DNA of 64,000 nt, from contig CM043953.1 in the NCBI GenBank assembly GCA_014529385.2, forward strand, positions 64,868,372 to 64,932,371. The letters are read 5' to 3'. The stretch comes from Adiantum capillus-veneris (taxonomy: Eukaryota > Streptophyta > Polypodiopsida > Polypodiales > Pteridaceae). The notes under the pieces were generated by a model. That model was not told where the DNA came from. It saw only the letters and a list, made by a program, of their open reading frames with translations, and ran no database searches. How positions within the stretch are numbered: position 1 is the first letter of the stretch; every line of letters begins with the position of its first letter. This document shows positions 36,834 through 47,130 of this stretch, one piece after another. The position numbers and the translations under genes were made by a program.

Positions 36834-39800
36834 TTATCCTTGAATGTCGATTGAAGATGAGCAAAAGCTCAACTTCTCCTTGTTGACCACCTTTGTAAAC
36901 ATGTCTGCAGGATTTTCACTTGTATGCACCTTTCCTAGAGTTAGTTGTCCCTCTTCCAAGAGAGTGCGTATGAAGTGATATCTCACCTCAATGTGCTTTG
37001 TCCTTGAATGAAAGGCTGAGTTCTTTGCAAGATGGATAGCGCTTTGGCTATCACTGTACAAGACACAATTGTCTTGTTTGAATCCAAGCTCTTCTAAGAA
37101 TCTGTGAAGCCACAGAATTTCTTTGCTTGCCTCCGTCATTGCTACATACTCTGCTTCCGTGGTAGAAAGTGAAACCACTTTCTGCAGCTTTGAATCCCAG
37201 CTTACTGCTGTGCCTCCAACCGTGAACACATAGCCAGTAGTTCTCCTTCGAGTATCTTTGTCACCTGCCATATCTGCATCAGCATACCCTTCTAGAAAAA
37301 TATCAGTTCCTCCAAAATACAAAGAATTTATTGTTGTCCCTTTTAGATACCTAAGTATCCACTTCACAGCTTGCCAATGCTCTTTACCTGGGTTGTCCAT
37401 GAACCTACTCACAACTCCCACAGCATGTGCAATGTCTGGCCTTGTCCAGACCATAACATACATTAGAGAACCTACCGCTGCAGCATATGGAACTTTAGAC
37501 ATATAGGCTATCTCCTCTTGTGTCTTTGGACACATATCCTTCATTAGTTTAAAATGACCAGCCAAAGGTGTAGAAACTGGTTTTGCATTTTGCATTGCAA
37601 ACCTTTCTAGTACCTTCTTGATGTAATCTTCTTGAGATAGCTTTATTGTCTTCTTCGTCCTATCCCTTGATATTTTCATACCAAGTATCCTCTTTGCAGC
37701 ACCTAAATCTTTCATTGAAAAAGATTTGGACAGCTCCTCTTTTAGGTCTTTGATGTCCTGCATGTTAGCACTTGCAATCAACATGTCATCAACATACAAC
37801 ATTAGGATGATGAATTTCCCATCTCCCAAATTCTTCGTGTAGATGCAGTGATCCGAGTTGCATCTTGTGAATCCATGATCCAACATCCATCGATCAAACT
37901 TCAAGTACCATTGTCTTTATGCTTGCTTTAAACCATACAAGCTCTTCTTTAATCTGCAAACCATTTTCTCCTTACCTTTTACTTCATACCCCTTTGGTTG
38001 AAGCATGTAGATTTCCTCCTCTAAGTCACCGTGAGGGAATGACGTATTTACATCCATTTTCTCGAGATTTAAATCATGAGCAGCCACAAGGCTTAAGACA
38101 AGTCTAATTGAGTTCATTTTTACAACAGGAGAAAATATTTCATTGAAGTCAATACCTTTCTTTTGAGAAAAACCTTTTACCACAAGCCTAGACTTGTATC
38201 TTTTCTTCCTACCTTCTTCTTCCTTCAGCTTGTACACCCATTTGTTTTGAAGTGCCCGCTTACCTTTAGGCAACTCAACCAACTCCCATGTTTGGTTGCG
38301 ATGTAGTGAGTCCATCTCCACTTGCATGCTCTTCGTCCATTGTTCAGTTGGATTCATGTTGCATAGCTTCTTCTTCATTGAGACCAAGAGATGGTTGAAG
38401 GAAGGAACAAACCTTTCTGGAGGTCTAATTGCTCTTGTAGATCTTTGGGGAATAGGTTGAGGCTCCTCATTTGGTTGATGTTGTTGCACATTGTCACCGT
38501 TTGCAGTCCTTGAGTCTTCACCGTCCTCAAGCTCCATGTACTCATCACCTGTTTCTTTTGTTTGTTTTCTTTCCAAGTAATCTTTGTACATATTTTGTTC
38601 ATTAAAAATTACATCCCTACTCCTTAAGATTTTATCATCTTCAGGATTCCATAGGCAATACCCAAAGTCTCCTTCTCCATAGCCCATGAAGAAACACTTT
38701 TTGGACTTTGTATCTAGCTTTGATCTTAGGCTTCTATCTATGTGCATGAAAGCCTCACACCCAAACACTTTGAGAAATGCATAATTCACCGGTTTACCTG
38801 TCCATACCTCTTCTGGAACTCCCCCATCCAATGTCGTTGAGGGTGACCGATTGACTAAGTACACAGACATACTTACAGCTTCCGCCCAGAGCTCAAGCGG
38901 TAGACCTGCATGTAGCCGCATGCTTCGTGCTCGTTCCATGATTGTCCTGTTCATCCTTTCCGAAATCCCATTTTGTTGAGGTGTCCTTGGGGTTGTCCTT
39001 TTCCTCCGAATGTCATTGCTAGCACAAAAGCTTTCAAAAGCTTGGCTGCAATATTCGCCTCCATTGTCGGATCTGAGGCATTTAACCTTGGTACCTGTTT
39101 CATTTTCCACAAAGACTTTCCACCTTTGAAATATGGAAAATACATCGGATTTATTCTTCATGACATAAACCCATGTTTTTCTACTCGCATCGTCTATGAA
39201 TGTTACATAGTACAATGAGCCACCAAGTGATGGTGTACTTGCAAGACCCCAAACATCAAAATGAACCAACTCAAGTTTTTTATTTTTTCTTTCATTTCCT
39301 GATTTTTGAAATTTTACCCTCTTTTGTTTACCATAAACACAATCTTCACAGAACTCTAAGTCCACTTCTTTCAAACCTGGTAGAAGCTTCTTTGTTTGAA
39401 GGATTTGCATTCCTTTGGCACTCATATGCCCAAGTCGGTAGTGCCACACCGCACTGTCAACTTTTGTAGTTGTTGCACAAGCTAAAGGTTGCATGCTAAC
39501 AGTACACAAGTAAAGTGTACCGACTTTTTCTCCCTTGGCAACCACCAAAGATCCCTTTGAGATCTTCCACCGTTTGTTTCCGAATGCAATGTTGTGACCT
39601 TCATCGTCCAATTGTCCTGTAGAGATCAAATTTTTGCGAAGAGAAGGAACATGCCTAACATCTTTAAGCTTCCATTCATTTTCGTTAGCAGTTTTGACAG
39701 AAACTGTACCTTTGCCGACAATCTCACAAGCTTCATCATCTCCCAAGTATACATACCCAAAATTACCTTTGGTGTAATCTTGGAAATGTTGCTTGTGTGG

Positions 39801-40696
39801 TGTCGCATGGAATGAAGCCCCGGAATCTACTATCCAGGAATTAGACACATTGTCTAATGAGAGAATTAGAGCATCTTGCTCTACTTTACCTGCCACATTG
39901 GCCTCCGATGTTGGCTTGTTGTCTTGAGACTCTGTCTCCTTCTTCTTCTTGGACCAGCAATCCTTCTTGACGTGGCCCTTCTTGCCGCAGTTCCAACATT
40001 CAAGAACTGACTTTGTGCGTGACTTGCTCCGCCTTGAGCGATCACGACCCTTTTGGTTTTTGAACCTCTCTTTAGGCCTTCCTCTTGTTTCCACTGATAG
40101 TGCAACACTTGATGATTCTCCTGTGCTTCTCCTTTGCATTTCCTCGCTTAGGAGAACACCCACAACATCATCAAACTTAAGAGTATTTGTGCTAGAGATA
40201 GAATTACTTACAGCCATCACAAGGCTGTCACAACTATCCGGTAGAGATGATAGTATAAGGAGAGCTCGCACTTCGTCATCGAAATTGATTTTCACTGATC
40301 GAAGTTGACGAAGTCATTTAGGTGTTCTGCAATTGAACCATTCTCTGCCATCTTTAGATTGAACAAGCACTTCATAAGAAATACCTTATTGGATGCCGAT
40401 GGTTTCTCGTAGAAGTCGTCAAGTGACTTCATCAAGTCCTCCGTGGTCTTCATCTCCGAAACATTGAAGGCCACCGTTGACGCCAAGCTTAACCGGATTG
40501 TTCCCAGTGCCTTTCGATCAAGGACAATCCATGCTTCATCTGCCATTGTTGCGGGCTTCTTCGCAAGACTGCCTAGTGGCAAATAGAGGTCCTTCTGGTA
40601 GAGATAGTCTTCAATCTGCATCTTCCAATGTTGGTAGTTTTTGCCGTTGAACTTCTCAATCTTGAGCTTCCCTTCCTCCACCATATCCCTACTCAA
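36834..40696 (-). pseudogene. Copia gag-pol polyprotein with one frameshift and one nonsense codon
   Basis: In order on the minus strand: gag (KIEKFNGKNYQHWKMQIEDYL), zinc knuckle CWNCGKKGHVKKDC, protease WIVDSGASFHATP, pre-integrase WHYRLGHMSAKGM, integrase (HFDVWG, CLRSDNGGEY, NGISERMNR), RT (NKWVYKLKEEEGRKKRYKSR, KMDVNTSFPHGDLEEE, KSLYGLKQA, LMLYVDDMLIA) and RNase H (GYADADMAGD, SLSTTEAEYVA, KHIEVRYHFIR). A small deletion near 40300-40315 shifts gag out of frame, and TAA at 37917-37919 replaces the Pro of the usual GLKQAPRQW. The expected first codon at 40696 is TTG; the first ATG is at 40684. The domain order INT-RT is diagnostic of copia. It is probably inactive as it stands but was recently active. 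Confidence 0.95.
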
Positions 40697-40742
40697 TTCA
40701 AGGAATCCTTTCCTTGAGATAATTTAGCTACGAGCAAACCTT

Positions 40743-40756
40743 GCTCTGATACCAGT
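40743..40756 (-). other. Copia primer-binding site
   Basis: On the minus strand TGGTATCAGAGC starts two bases after the LTR end, complementary to initiator-Met tRNA. Confidence 0.9.
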
Positions 40757-40841
40757 TGTTAGAAAATAAGACGTAGCTAAATAGATTTTTTAGTAGATTA
40801 CTTAATGGAGAGAGATAGATTTCACACACAAGAGATTATAG

Positions 40842-40882
<41 letters not shown>

Positions 40883-41533
40883 CACGATATACGTGATTCA
40901 CCCAATGTGGGCTACGTCCACGGGAAAGCAGCCACTCAATGGCTTTAGCACTTCAAAAGAAGAAGTAGTTTACAAAGGGATTAAACCCTTGATAGAGCTC
41001 GCGCCTTGCTTCACTCTCACCACCTCACAATCACCTTGTTGCATCAACTTCACACTATCAAATGTGTGTAGAAATGGCCTCCTTTTAAAAGCCAAAAGGG
41101 CTGCCCTCTCTTATGAGAGACAGCCATGTGTAGCCGCCCTTGTGCAAATAAGTCCAAATCGGACCCTCCAATCCGCCCATGTGTGGCCGTCCTTGAGAAG
41201 ACAAGTCCGCTTTTGAATTCGGCCACCGGCCATTGACTTCCGACCACCGGCCATCGGCCATTGACTACCGGCCACCGGCCAACCGACCGGTTGTTTTCCG
41301 ACCACCGTCCGGCCATAGTATTCCGGCGAAAAGGAATATTCTGGCAAAAAAAAAGTCTCTGGGGCGGAGACCGAGGCCTCTAAAGTTGCCCCTGATTCTT
41401 GTCTGTGAAAATTTTGGTTTCCGGTGAGTGATTTTCCTTCACGCACGATGGCTTCTCCTCATAATGGGGGCCTTACAAATGTGCGCTTTTACCACAGAAA
41501 ATTACAACGGTAAATCAAGCTCCATACTTAACA
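40757..41533 (-). repeat. 5' LTR of the nested copia
   Basis: 777 bp. It has a longer (AG)n run (40846-40879) than the other LTR, showing post-insertion microsatellite drift. Confidence 0.95.
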
Positions 41534-41538
41534 CAGTG

Positions 41539-41718
41539 ATGCCTGATAAGATACCTAAGCCAGCTCTATATAATGAGCCTTGTGTATATACTTTCATGTT
41601 AAATCAATCAATCTAGTATTGCACCTACATTCTACTCTATCTCTATTGTGTAATTAACTTTGTCATTGGCATGTTAACACCGTGAATGCTAGTCTTAATG
41701 ATCCACTCTAACTCTAGA
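41539..41718 (+). repeat. Second part of the split 3' LTR of the outer element
   Basis: Resumes with 'atgcctgataagatacctaag' and matches 31321-31505, including the TATA box. It ends CTCTAGA. Confidence 0.75.
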
Positions 41719-41723
41719 AGATG

Positions 41724-42810
41724 AGTGTATTCTATAGGATGATACATTTCTACATGCAAAGGATGAGTATATATTAGAGTTTGTTAATCTAAATTGGGTA
41801 TTTACAACTTCTTTTTGGAATTTCTGCATGATGTTTGTATGTCTAGGTTCTATGACTAATATACAAAGGAATACCAATTGCTTGAACTGTTTATAAGTTG
41901 AGAATGTTACCATTGATGCACACGTTATTTGTTGTGAACATATGATTCAAGCATTAGCGTTTGATTGGGATAAGGACTCTATGCCTACACTACAGTTGTT
42001 TGATGATGCAATTGCTTTTGACTATGGTCCATATGTTTGTGATTTGTTTTTTGGGGATAAATACTCTTTGGGGGTGCCTATTTAGAGGGGGTGCACAATG
42101 ATAAGCATTCTCCTAGTGCTACAGGTAAATGGCTATGCCATGGTGGTGATATGAAAGGAAATTTGATGCTATTTTTCAAATGCATGTTAAGTTTTATGCC
42201 GAATTCAATATCTTTGAGCGCTATGTTCCAAAGGTAAATCTTGCATGTTGTGAGGTAGAGAAATCTGGTCACCAAGTGTACCAAAAGAGCATATGATTGA
42301 ATCACTTTTGCAATTGGAAATTCCAAATTTATGTGAATAGTTACAAGATCTTACTAGAGAATGTTGGAGTATTTCAAAGAACGTGTTTTGCAAGCAAGCA
42401 ACAATCACATGGCTATGGTTCTTGGATATAATGATGAATAGGATGTAGGTTTTCAAGAATAGTTTCAAATTGTGTCAAGCTACATAGATTTCCAGGACCA
42501 AGTTAAAGCAAATCTAGAAGTAGTGATCGATGAGTGCATTCTATCGGATGATACATTTCTACATGCAAAAGGACGAGGATATATTAGACTTTTCGTATTC
42601 AAAATTGGATATTTACAACTTCTTTTTGGAATTCTTACATGATGGTCGTATGTGTGGGTGTGGAGATATGAATTTCCAAGATTGTAGGACAAAGCTAGAG
42701 AGACATTTATGGATGCTAGTGTAAATGAAAGGGATATTAAACAAGATCAAGCTATACAAATTGAAGATCCATAAAGTGATGTCAATAAACAAGTAACCAT
42801 AGACACCATA
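41724..42810 (+). pseudogene. Decayed coding-like sequence, two tandem partial copies, unrecognised
   Basis: Frames read AHVICCEHMIQALAFDWDKD and AIAFDYGPYVCDLFFGDKYS (about 41920-42080), then HVKFYAEFNIFERYVPKVNL (about 42180), then MIHFYMQKDEDILDFSYSKL (42530 on). Stops and shifts break them. The segment at 41719-41850 repeats at 42529-42660, an offset of 810 bp, and the left partner of the first copy is at 30945-31069. I do not recognise the family. It predates the nested retroelements because they interrupt it. Confidence 0.4.
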
Positions 42811-43052
42811 CATGTTTACCTAAATTCTAGAAAGAAAGAAGCTATTAAAATTTCAAGGTTTTCACAACGACGATTGAAAGATCTCATGAAGCCAATGAAA
42901 TTTAAACAATATGAAAAACCGTTTTCAAAGATCTTTGCCCAACCAAACTGGTTCAAAGAAGGATTTTCTTCTATTCTCACTCCTATATTGTCCCTACTTC
43001 TACACAAGCATTTGGAACGCTTGAACCCATCAAAGTAACTTCCTTATTAAGT

Positions 43053-43775
43053 ATGGAGTGGCCGGTCCCAGATTTGTGGTCGGTAGCATCTTTCAAGAAA
43101 AAGATGATAATGGATGTCCAAAACTCTTTGAAATACTCTAAAGCTTCTAGGTCTGTGGGCTTGAGCTGGTGTTTGCCTATTCATTGTTTTGTGCACATTT
43201 TTAAAGAGTTTGGATTTGTGGAGACTACCACAATGCTTGTATGTAAAGATGCGCATTACGAGGAATTAGGAAGGCTTTTAGAAGAGGACTGGGGTTTTGT
43301 GGAGGGCATGCACAACGGAGACCGGTACCGTTGTAAGGTTGGAGCTTCAGGTATTGGAATGCGCTATTTGAAATCCCGCACCTCCTTGTACATACGATTT
43401 CACTATGATCGTTGGATGTGCAAGCTTGGAGTATGGACTCCCTTACAGAGTGTAGACGGCGCTATTGCAAGCTTTGACATTGCAGTGAAGATGCCCAACG
43501 ATGCTTTGGAGGCAGTCCAAGTGAATAAGCATTGGACTCTCAGTAATGTTCGAGAACATTTGGTTATTATGGGTTTTGAAGCCCTTCAACAAGCACAATT
43601 TCGTTTACAAGGTCACAAGGTGAGAATCCTTCCACCACATTTTCAATACATCATGGTTTGTCGATCATTAGATGCTTATTGTAATGAATGTCCGCAGATT
43701 GGGAAGAGAATGGAAGACAAATTGAAGGTCGAGGAGGACTGGGGGATAGATGGAACTATGCTATGGATCTTATAA
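43053..43775 (+). CDS. ORF A, unrecognised 240-residue protein
   Basis: An uninterrupted frame with normal protein-like composition, starting MEWPVPDLW. Segments include CLPIHCFVHIFKEFGF, LLEEDWGFVEGMHNGDRY, SRTSLYIRFHYDRWMCKLGV and HWTLSNVREHLVIMGFEALQ. I see no signal peptide or membrane segment. A spaced Cys near the end (YCNECPQ) is suggestive but not a known finger. Upstream sequence gives no clear promoter. A short perfect stem-loop (43821-43844) follows the stop, and ORF B starts 248 bp downstream on the same strand. It converges on the H3-like and transposase genes, so it could be a further gene of the same transposon. Its function is unknown. Confidence 0.5.
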   Translation: MEWPVPDLWSVASFKKKMIMDVQNSLKYSKASRSVGLSWCLPIHCFVHIFKEFGFVETTTMLVCKDAHYEELGRLLEEDWGFVEGMHNGDRYRCKVGASGIGMRYLKSRTSLYIRFHYDRWMCKLGVWTPLQSVDGAIASFDIAVKMPNDALEAVQVNKHWTLSNVREHLVIMGFEALQQAQFRLQGHKVRILPPHFQYIMVCRSLDAYCNECPQIGKRMEDKLKVEEDWGIDGTMLWIL

Positions 43776-43820
43776 CTTTGTAACTCTTGCAATTTTCATA
43801 TTGATCCCCGCTGTAATCAA

Positions 43821-43844
43821 CATGATTTGCTTCGGCAAATCATG
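43821..43844. other. Perfect 10-bp stem with TTCG loop
   Basis: CATGATTTGC, then TTCG, then the exact complement. It lies 46 bp after the stop of ORF A and before ORF B. It may shape an RNA 3' end; I cannot assign a role. Confidence 0.6.
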
Positions 43845-44022
43845 CCTTTGAATATAATTTTTTGCATTGGGATGAGAAATCATTTTTTGGTGAAAGTGCC
43901 TTTTTTTTTAATGTCTTAAAAAAAGGGTACATTACTAAAAGGGGGGCCACCTAACTCATTCACTATTTTCACTTTTGCAACTCCTGAGCTCCTCCACTCT
44001 CTATCCACACCCCAGGCTAAAC

Positions 44023-45599
44023 ATGGATGCTGCCACAGCCTCTGCATCTGTACCCACATCCACCCCTTTGTCATGCTTCATCCTCTTCCTCGAGGACACC
44101 AAATACAAAGGGAAGTTGGACCTCCACACCTTTTTTACTCGTCTCCCTGACCTTGACGCCACAGTTGCCCTTCACATGGATGCATTTGAGGAGATTTCTG
44201 CGTTCATGGAGGAGCACATCATAAAATATTATGTATCTATCCCCCCACATGCAGGGATCTGCGTGCCTTGCGATCTTTTGCGCTATATACACAAAGGTGA
44301 TCGCCCATTCGCCAAGCGGTTGCAACGATTCCAAGAAATTGCAACCAATGCAGGCCATTACTTGGACGAGCAAGCCCCTGGGGTGTCAGCGCTCAAGAAG
44401 CGCAAGTTGGGGGTGGAGTACCTTTCTCGGCTCGCAACATTTATCTTCTTGGTGAGCGAGGAACCTGATTTGGAGGATCTCCGCTTACCACACCTTCAAG
44501 TTGGGTCCTTTATTAAGGACACCAAGGAGCAGCAGGTTATCCCCATGAACCCTGCAGCGGAAGGAAAAGCACACCAGCTCGAGTACCCTAGGGGTCTTGA
44601 GGAAGTGGTTGAGAAATCCATAGTTGCGGCTGGCCCTAGTGACACTCCAGTGCCACTACCACTGACGGATGTGGCTATCCCAGAGGTAGAAATTAGCCGC
44701 TTCTCCTCAGTGTTAGTGGATAAGGAGGAGTTTGTGTTCCTGCATGATTTGGAAAAAGCATTTGGCCTGCGCATGGATGAATGCTTGAGCGTGCTATGCA
44801 ACAGCAGCAAATGTCCCTTAGACAATACGCCAGATGCCCTAGAAAGCAAGCTCTTGCCAGATGGGGACTCTGTTGCTGACACTATTACAGTTGTATGTGC
44901 GGAGGTCCTGGCAGCAGACCAGTTGCACGTGGTTGATGAAGATTTCCAAGCCACGCAAGCCAAGGTTGAGGCTGCTAGGATGCCTATGCCATTATGCAAC
45001 CTCCCATCTGATGATCCAAAGCTTGTATCTGTGGTGCATGGGACCATTGACTTGGATGCAAAGGGCAACAGGGAGGAGGATGACAAGGAGCAGGAGGTAA
45101 ACTGTATCCTAATTTTCATGTTACTATTTTATCCTTCGTTGTCTTTTTTCTCAACCTTCATCGGTTTATGACAGGATGTTGTGGAGGTTGATGATTTTGC
45201 TGCAAGGACGGGTGGCAAGCGGACGGGCTTTGGACCTCAAGCTTCCCTTGCGCATTACCTTGGACAACTCTACCCTGCAATGTGGCCATTATCCATAATG
45301 AATTTACTCCCCAAGCCCATTTTATGACTTGGTCGTTAAAAGCTTTGAGCAAGTTTTTGTGTTTGAGTACCATTGCTCAAACTGCGCATCAAGTGTTCCT
45401 AGTGCGTAGATCCCTTGTATGCACAGCGTTTGGCACTGGCTTTCGTGGTAAAGTGCTTGCCCAGATAGGGATACATGCTTCCATTGGCTCAACTGACCCA
45501 AATGCCATAGCGCAATCCCTCTTGACTGGGGAGTTGCCTTACGCGCAAAATAGGCGCCAGGAAATGGTCAAAAAAATTCTGAACTCCTCAGATACATGA
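44023..45599 (+). pseudogene. ORF B, unrecognised two-exon gene with frame breaks in exon 2
   Basis: Exon 1 (44023-45096) starts MDAATASASVPTSTPLSCF. It encodes an acidic protein with YYVSIPPHAGICVPCDLLRY, GDRPFAKRLQRFQEIATNAG and KKRKLGVEYLSRLATFIFLV, ending in EEDDKEQE. A 78-bp intron (45097-45174) has GT...ACAG ends, and reading on gives DVVEVDDFAARTGGKR. The frame then changes at least once before a long open stretch (45282-45599) with NEFTPQAHFMTWSLKAL and FGTGFRGKVLAQIGIHASIG. I chose the ATG at 44023; an upstream frame extension lacks support. No known domain. Its convergent position beside the H3-like gene suggests it belongs to the same element. Function unknown. Confidence 0.45.
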
Positions 45600-45722
45600 T
45601 GTAAAATCACCGTGCTAGAAGGAATAAAAAATATTTGAAATTGTCTCTATATTGCAAATTCTTTTCAATCTGATTTGTCAATCTTGAAAATTGTTTCAAT
45701 TGGTGATATGATTTGTTTTTTG
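45600..45722. other. AT-rich spacer after ORF B
   Basis: Includes 'ggaataaaaaat', a plausible polyadenylation context for ORF B. Nothing else seen. Confidence 0.4.
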
Positions 45723-47003
45723 ACTTTGTTATTTCAAGGTATGTAATTGCAGTCAATTTGAGTATAATTGTGATTTTTAAGTACCCTAGGGGGTTAGATT
45801 AGCCTATAAGGGGCAAAAAATGCCTGGCCACAAGGGCGCGCAAATGGCCCATCCATCAGTTTTGGATGGGCCATTTGCGCGCCCTTGTGGCCAGGCATTT
45901 TTTTGCCCCTTATAGGCCAATCTACCCCCTAGGGTACTTAAAAAGCACAAATTTATTGCAATGGATTGGTTTTGCATCATTCATTTAAATGCAACCTTTT
46001 TATGGCAATTCTAGTATATGTTCACACTCAAGGACACTAGAAAAGCTCAAATCAATTATGAAATGAAGTTTCCAGCAAACTATCACTTGCTTTAGTTCTA
46101 CCTACTACACCCTTGCACCAAAAAGTCAAATTACATTGGACACTTGGTTTCCCAATATGTTATTTGTTTTGATATCCTATAAGGAATTCAAAGCTTGAAA
46201 TGACCAAAAAAAGGTGTCCATAAGGATCCATATAAAATATTGATGCAAAACCAATAGGTTTTAGTAAATTTGGTTGTTTTATGTACCCTTGGGGGTAGAT
46301 AAGCTTACAAGGGGGCAGAAAAAGGCCTGGCCACAAGGGCGCGCAAATGGCCCATCCATCAGTTTTGGATGGGCCATTTGCGCGCCCTTGTGGCCAGGCA
46401 TTTTTTTGCCCCTTATAGGCCAATCTATCCCCTAGGGTACTTAAAAAGCACAAATTTATTGCAATGGATTGGTTTTGCATCATTCATTTAAATGCAACCT
46501 TTTTATGGCAATTCCAGTATGTGTTCACACTCAAGGACACTAGAAAAGCTCAAATCAATTATGAAATGAAGTTTCCAGCAAACTATCACTTGCTTTAGCT
46601 CTACCTACTACACCCTTGCACCAAAAGTCAAATTACATTGGACACTTGGTTTCACGATATGTTATTAGTTTTGATATCCTATAAGGAATTCAAAGCTTGA
46701 AATGACCAAAAAAAGGTGTCCATAAGGATCCATATAAAATATTGATGCAAAACCAATAGGTTTTAGTAAATTTGGTTATTTTAAGTACCCTTGGGGGTAG
46801 ATAAGCCTACAAGGGGCAGAAAAAGGCCTGGCCACAAGGGCGCGCAAATGGCCCATCCATCAGTTTTGGATGGGCCATTTGCGCGCCCTTGTGGCCAGGC
46901 CTTTTTCTGCCCCTTGTAGGCTTATCTACCCCTAAGGTTACTTAAAATGCACAAATTTACTGAAATTGACTACAATTACATACAGAACTTGAAATTACAA
47001 AGA
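45723..47003. repeat. Foldback array: three giant hairpins in ~500-bp tandem units inside an outer inverted repeat
   Basis: Hairpins at 45775-45943, 46281-46444 and 46780-46946 have arms of about 75-80 bp around a loop of 7-8 bases. The cores are near-perfect, built on 'cctggccacaagggcgcgca' and 'aatggcccatcca'. The sequence between hairpins repeats with a period of about 500 bp. Outside, 'ctttgttatttcaag...atgtaattgcagtcaattt' (45723-45765) is inverted at 46960-47003, so the whole block is itself palindromic. It sits exactly between convergent genes (ORF B and the H3-like gene). A related hairpin occurs at 62210-62299 in the second transposon copy. Confidence 0.9.
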
Positions 47004-47130
47004 TAATAGACAGAGTAGACACAACTGTTGATCATATTGTCATTGGAAAGTCAAATCATTACAAAGATAAGGGTGTGCAATACAAAAAGAGGGGTAACTT
47101 CGGCTAATACTCGAAGTCTCGTCGCAATCA

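Larger units (their letters stand above)
35986..41533 (-). mobile_element. Nested Ty1/copia element (Tork/Tnt1-like), 5,548 bp
   Basis: LTRs at 35986-36773 (788 bp) and 40757-41533 (777 bp) both start TGTTAGAAAATAAG and end CTTAACA. The 5-bp target duplication CAGTG is exact at 35981-35985 and 41534-41538. The PBS lies at 40743-40754 (tgctctgatacca region, minus strand). The polypurine tract is immediately right of the left LTR (AGTGGGAGGT on the minus strand). Between them is a single gag-pol region with two visible lesions. The close LTR similarity means a recent insertion. Confidence 0.95.
31070..41718 (+). mobile_element. Old LTR retrotransposon with antisense pol, interrupted by a nested copia
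   Basis: The 5' LTR (31070-31505) and the split 3' LTR (about 35734-35985 plus 41539-41718) share long blocks, for example 'gggatgcataggtgg' and the TATA-containing 'agctctatataatgagcc'. The 5-bp flanks TGATG (31065-31069) and AGATG (41719-41723) fit a decayed target-site duplication. Without the nested copia and its duplicated target the element is about 5.1 kb. The PBS and TATA box put it on the plus strand, yet the pol fragment at 33696-35690 reads on the minus strand. Confidence 0.75.

Noticed and set aside
43821-43844. Bacterial-type intrinsic terminator
   Set aside because: No U-run follows the stem and the context is a plant nuclear genome.
44496-45119. 207-codon minus-strand frame opposite ORF B
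   Set aside because: Ser/Thr-rich shadow of the plus-strand exon; the plus strand has the better composition and a plausible intron.
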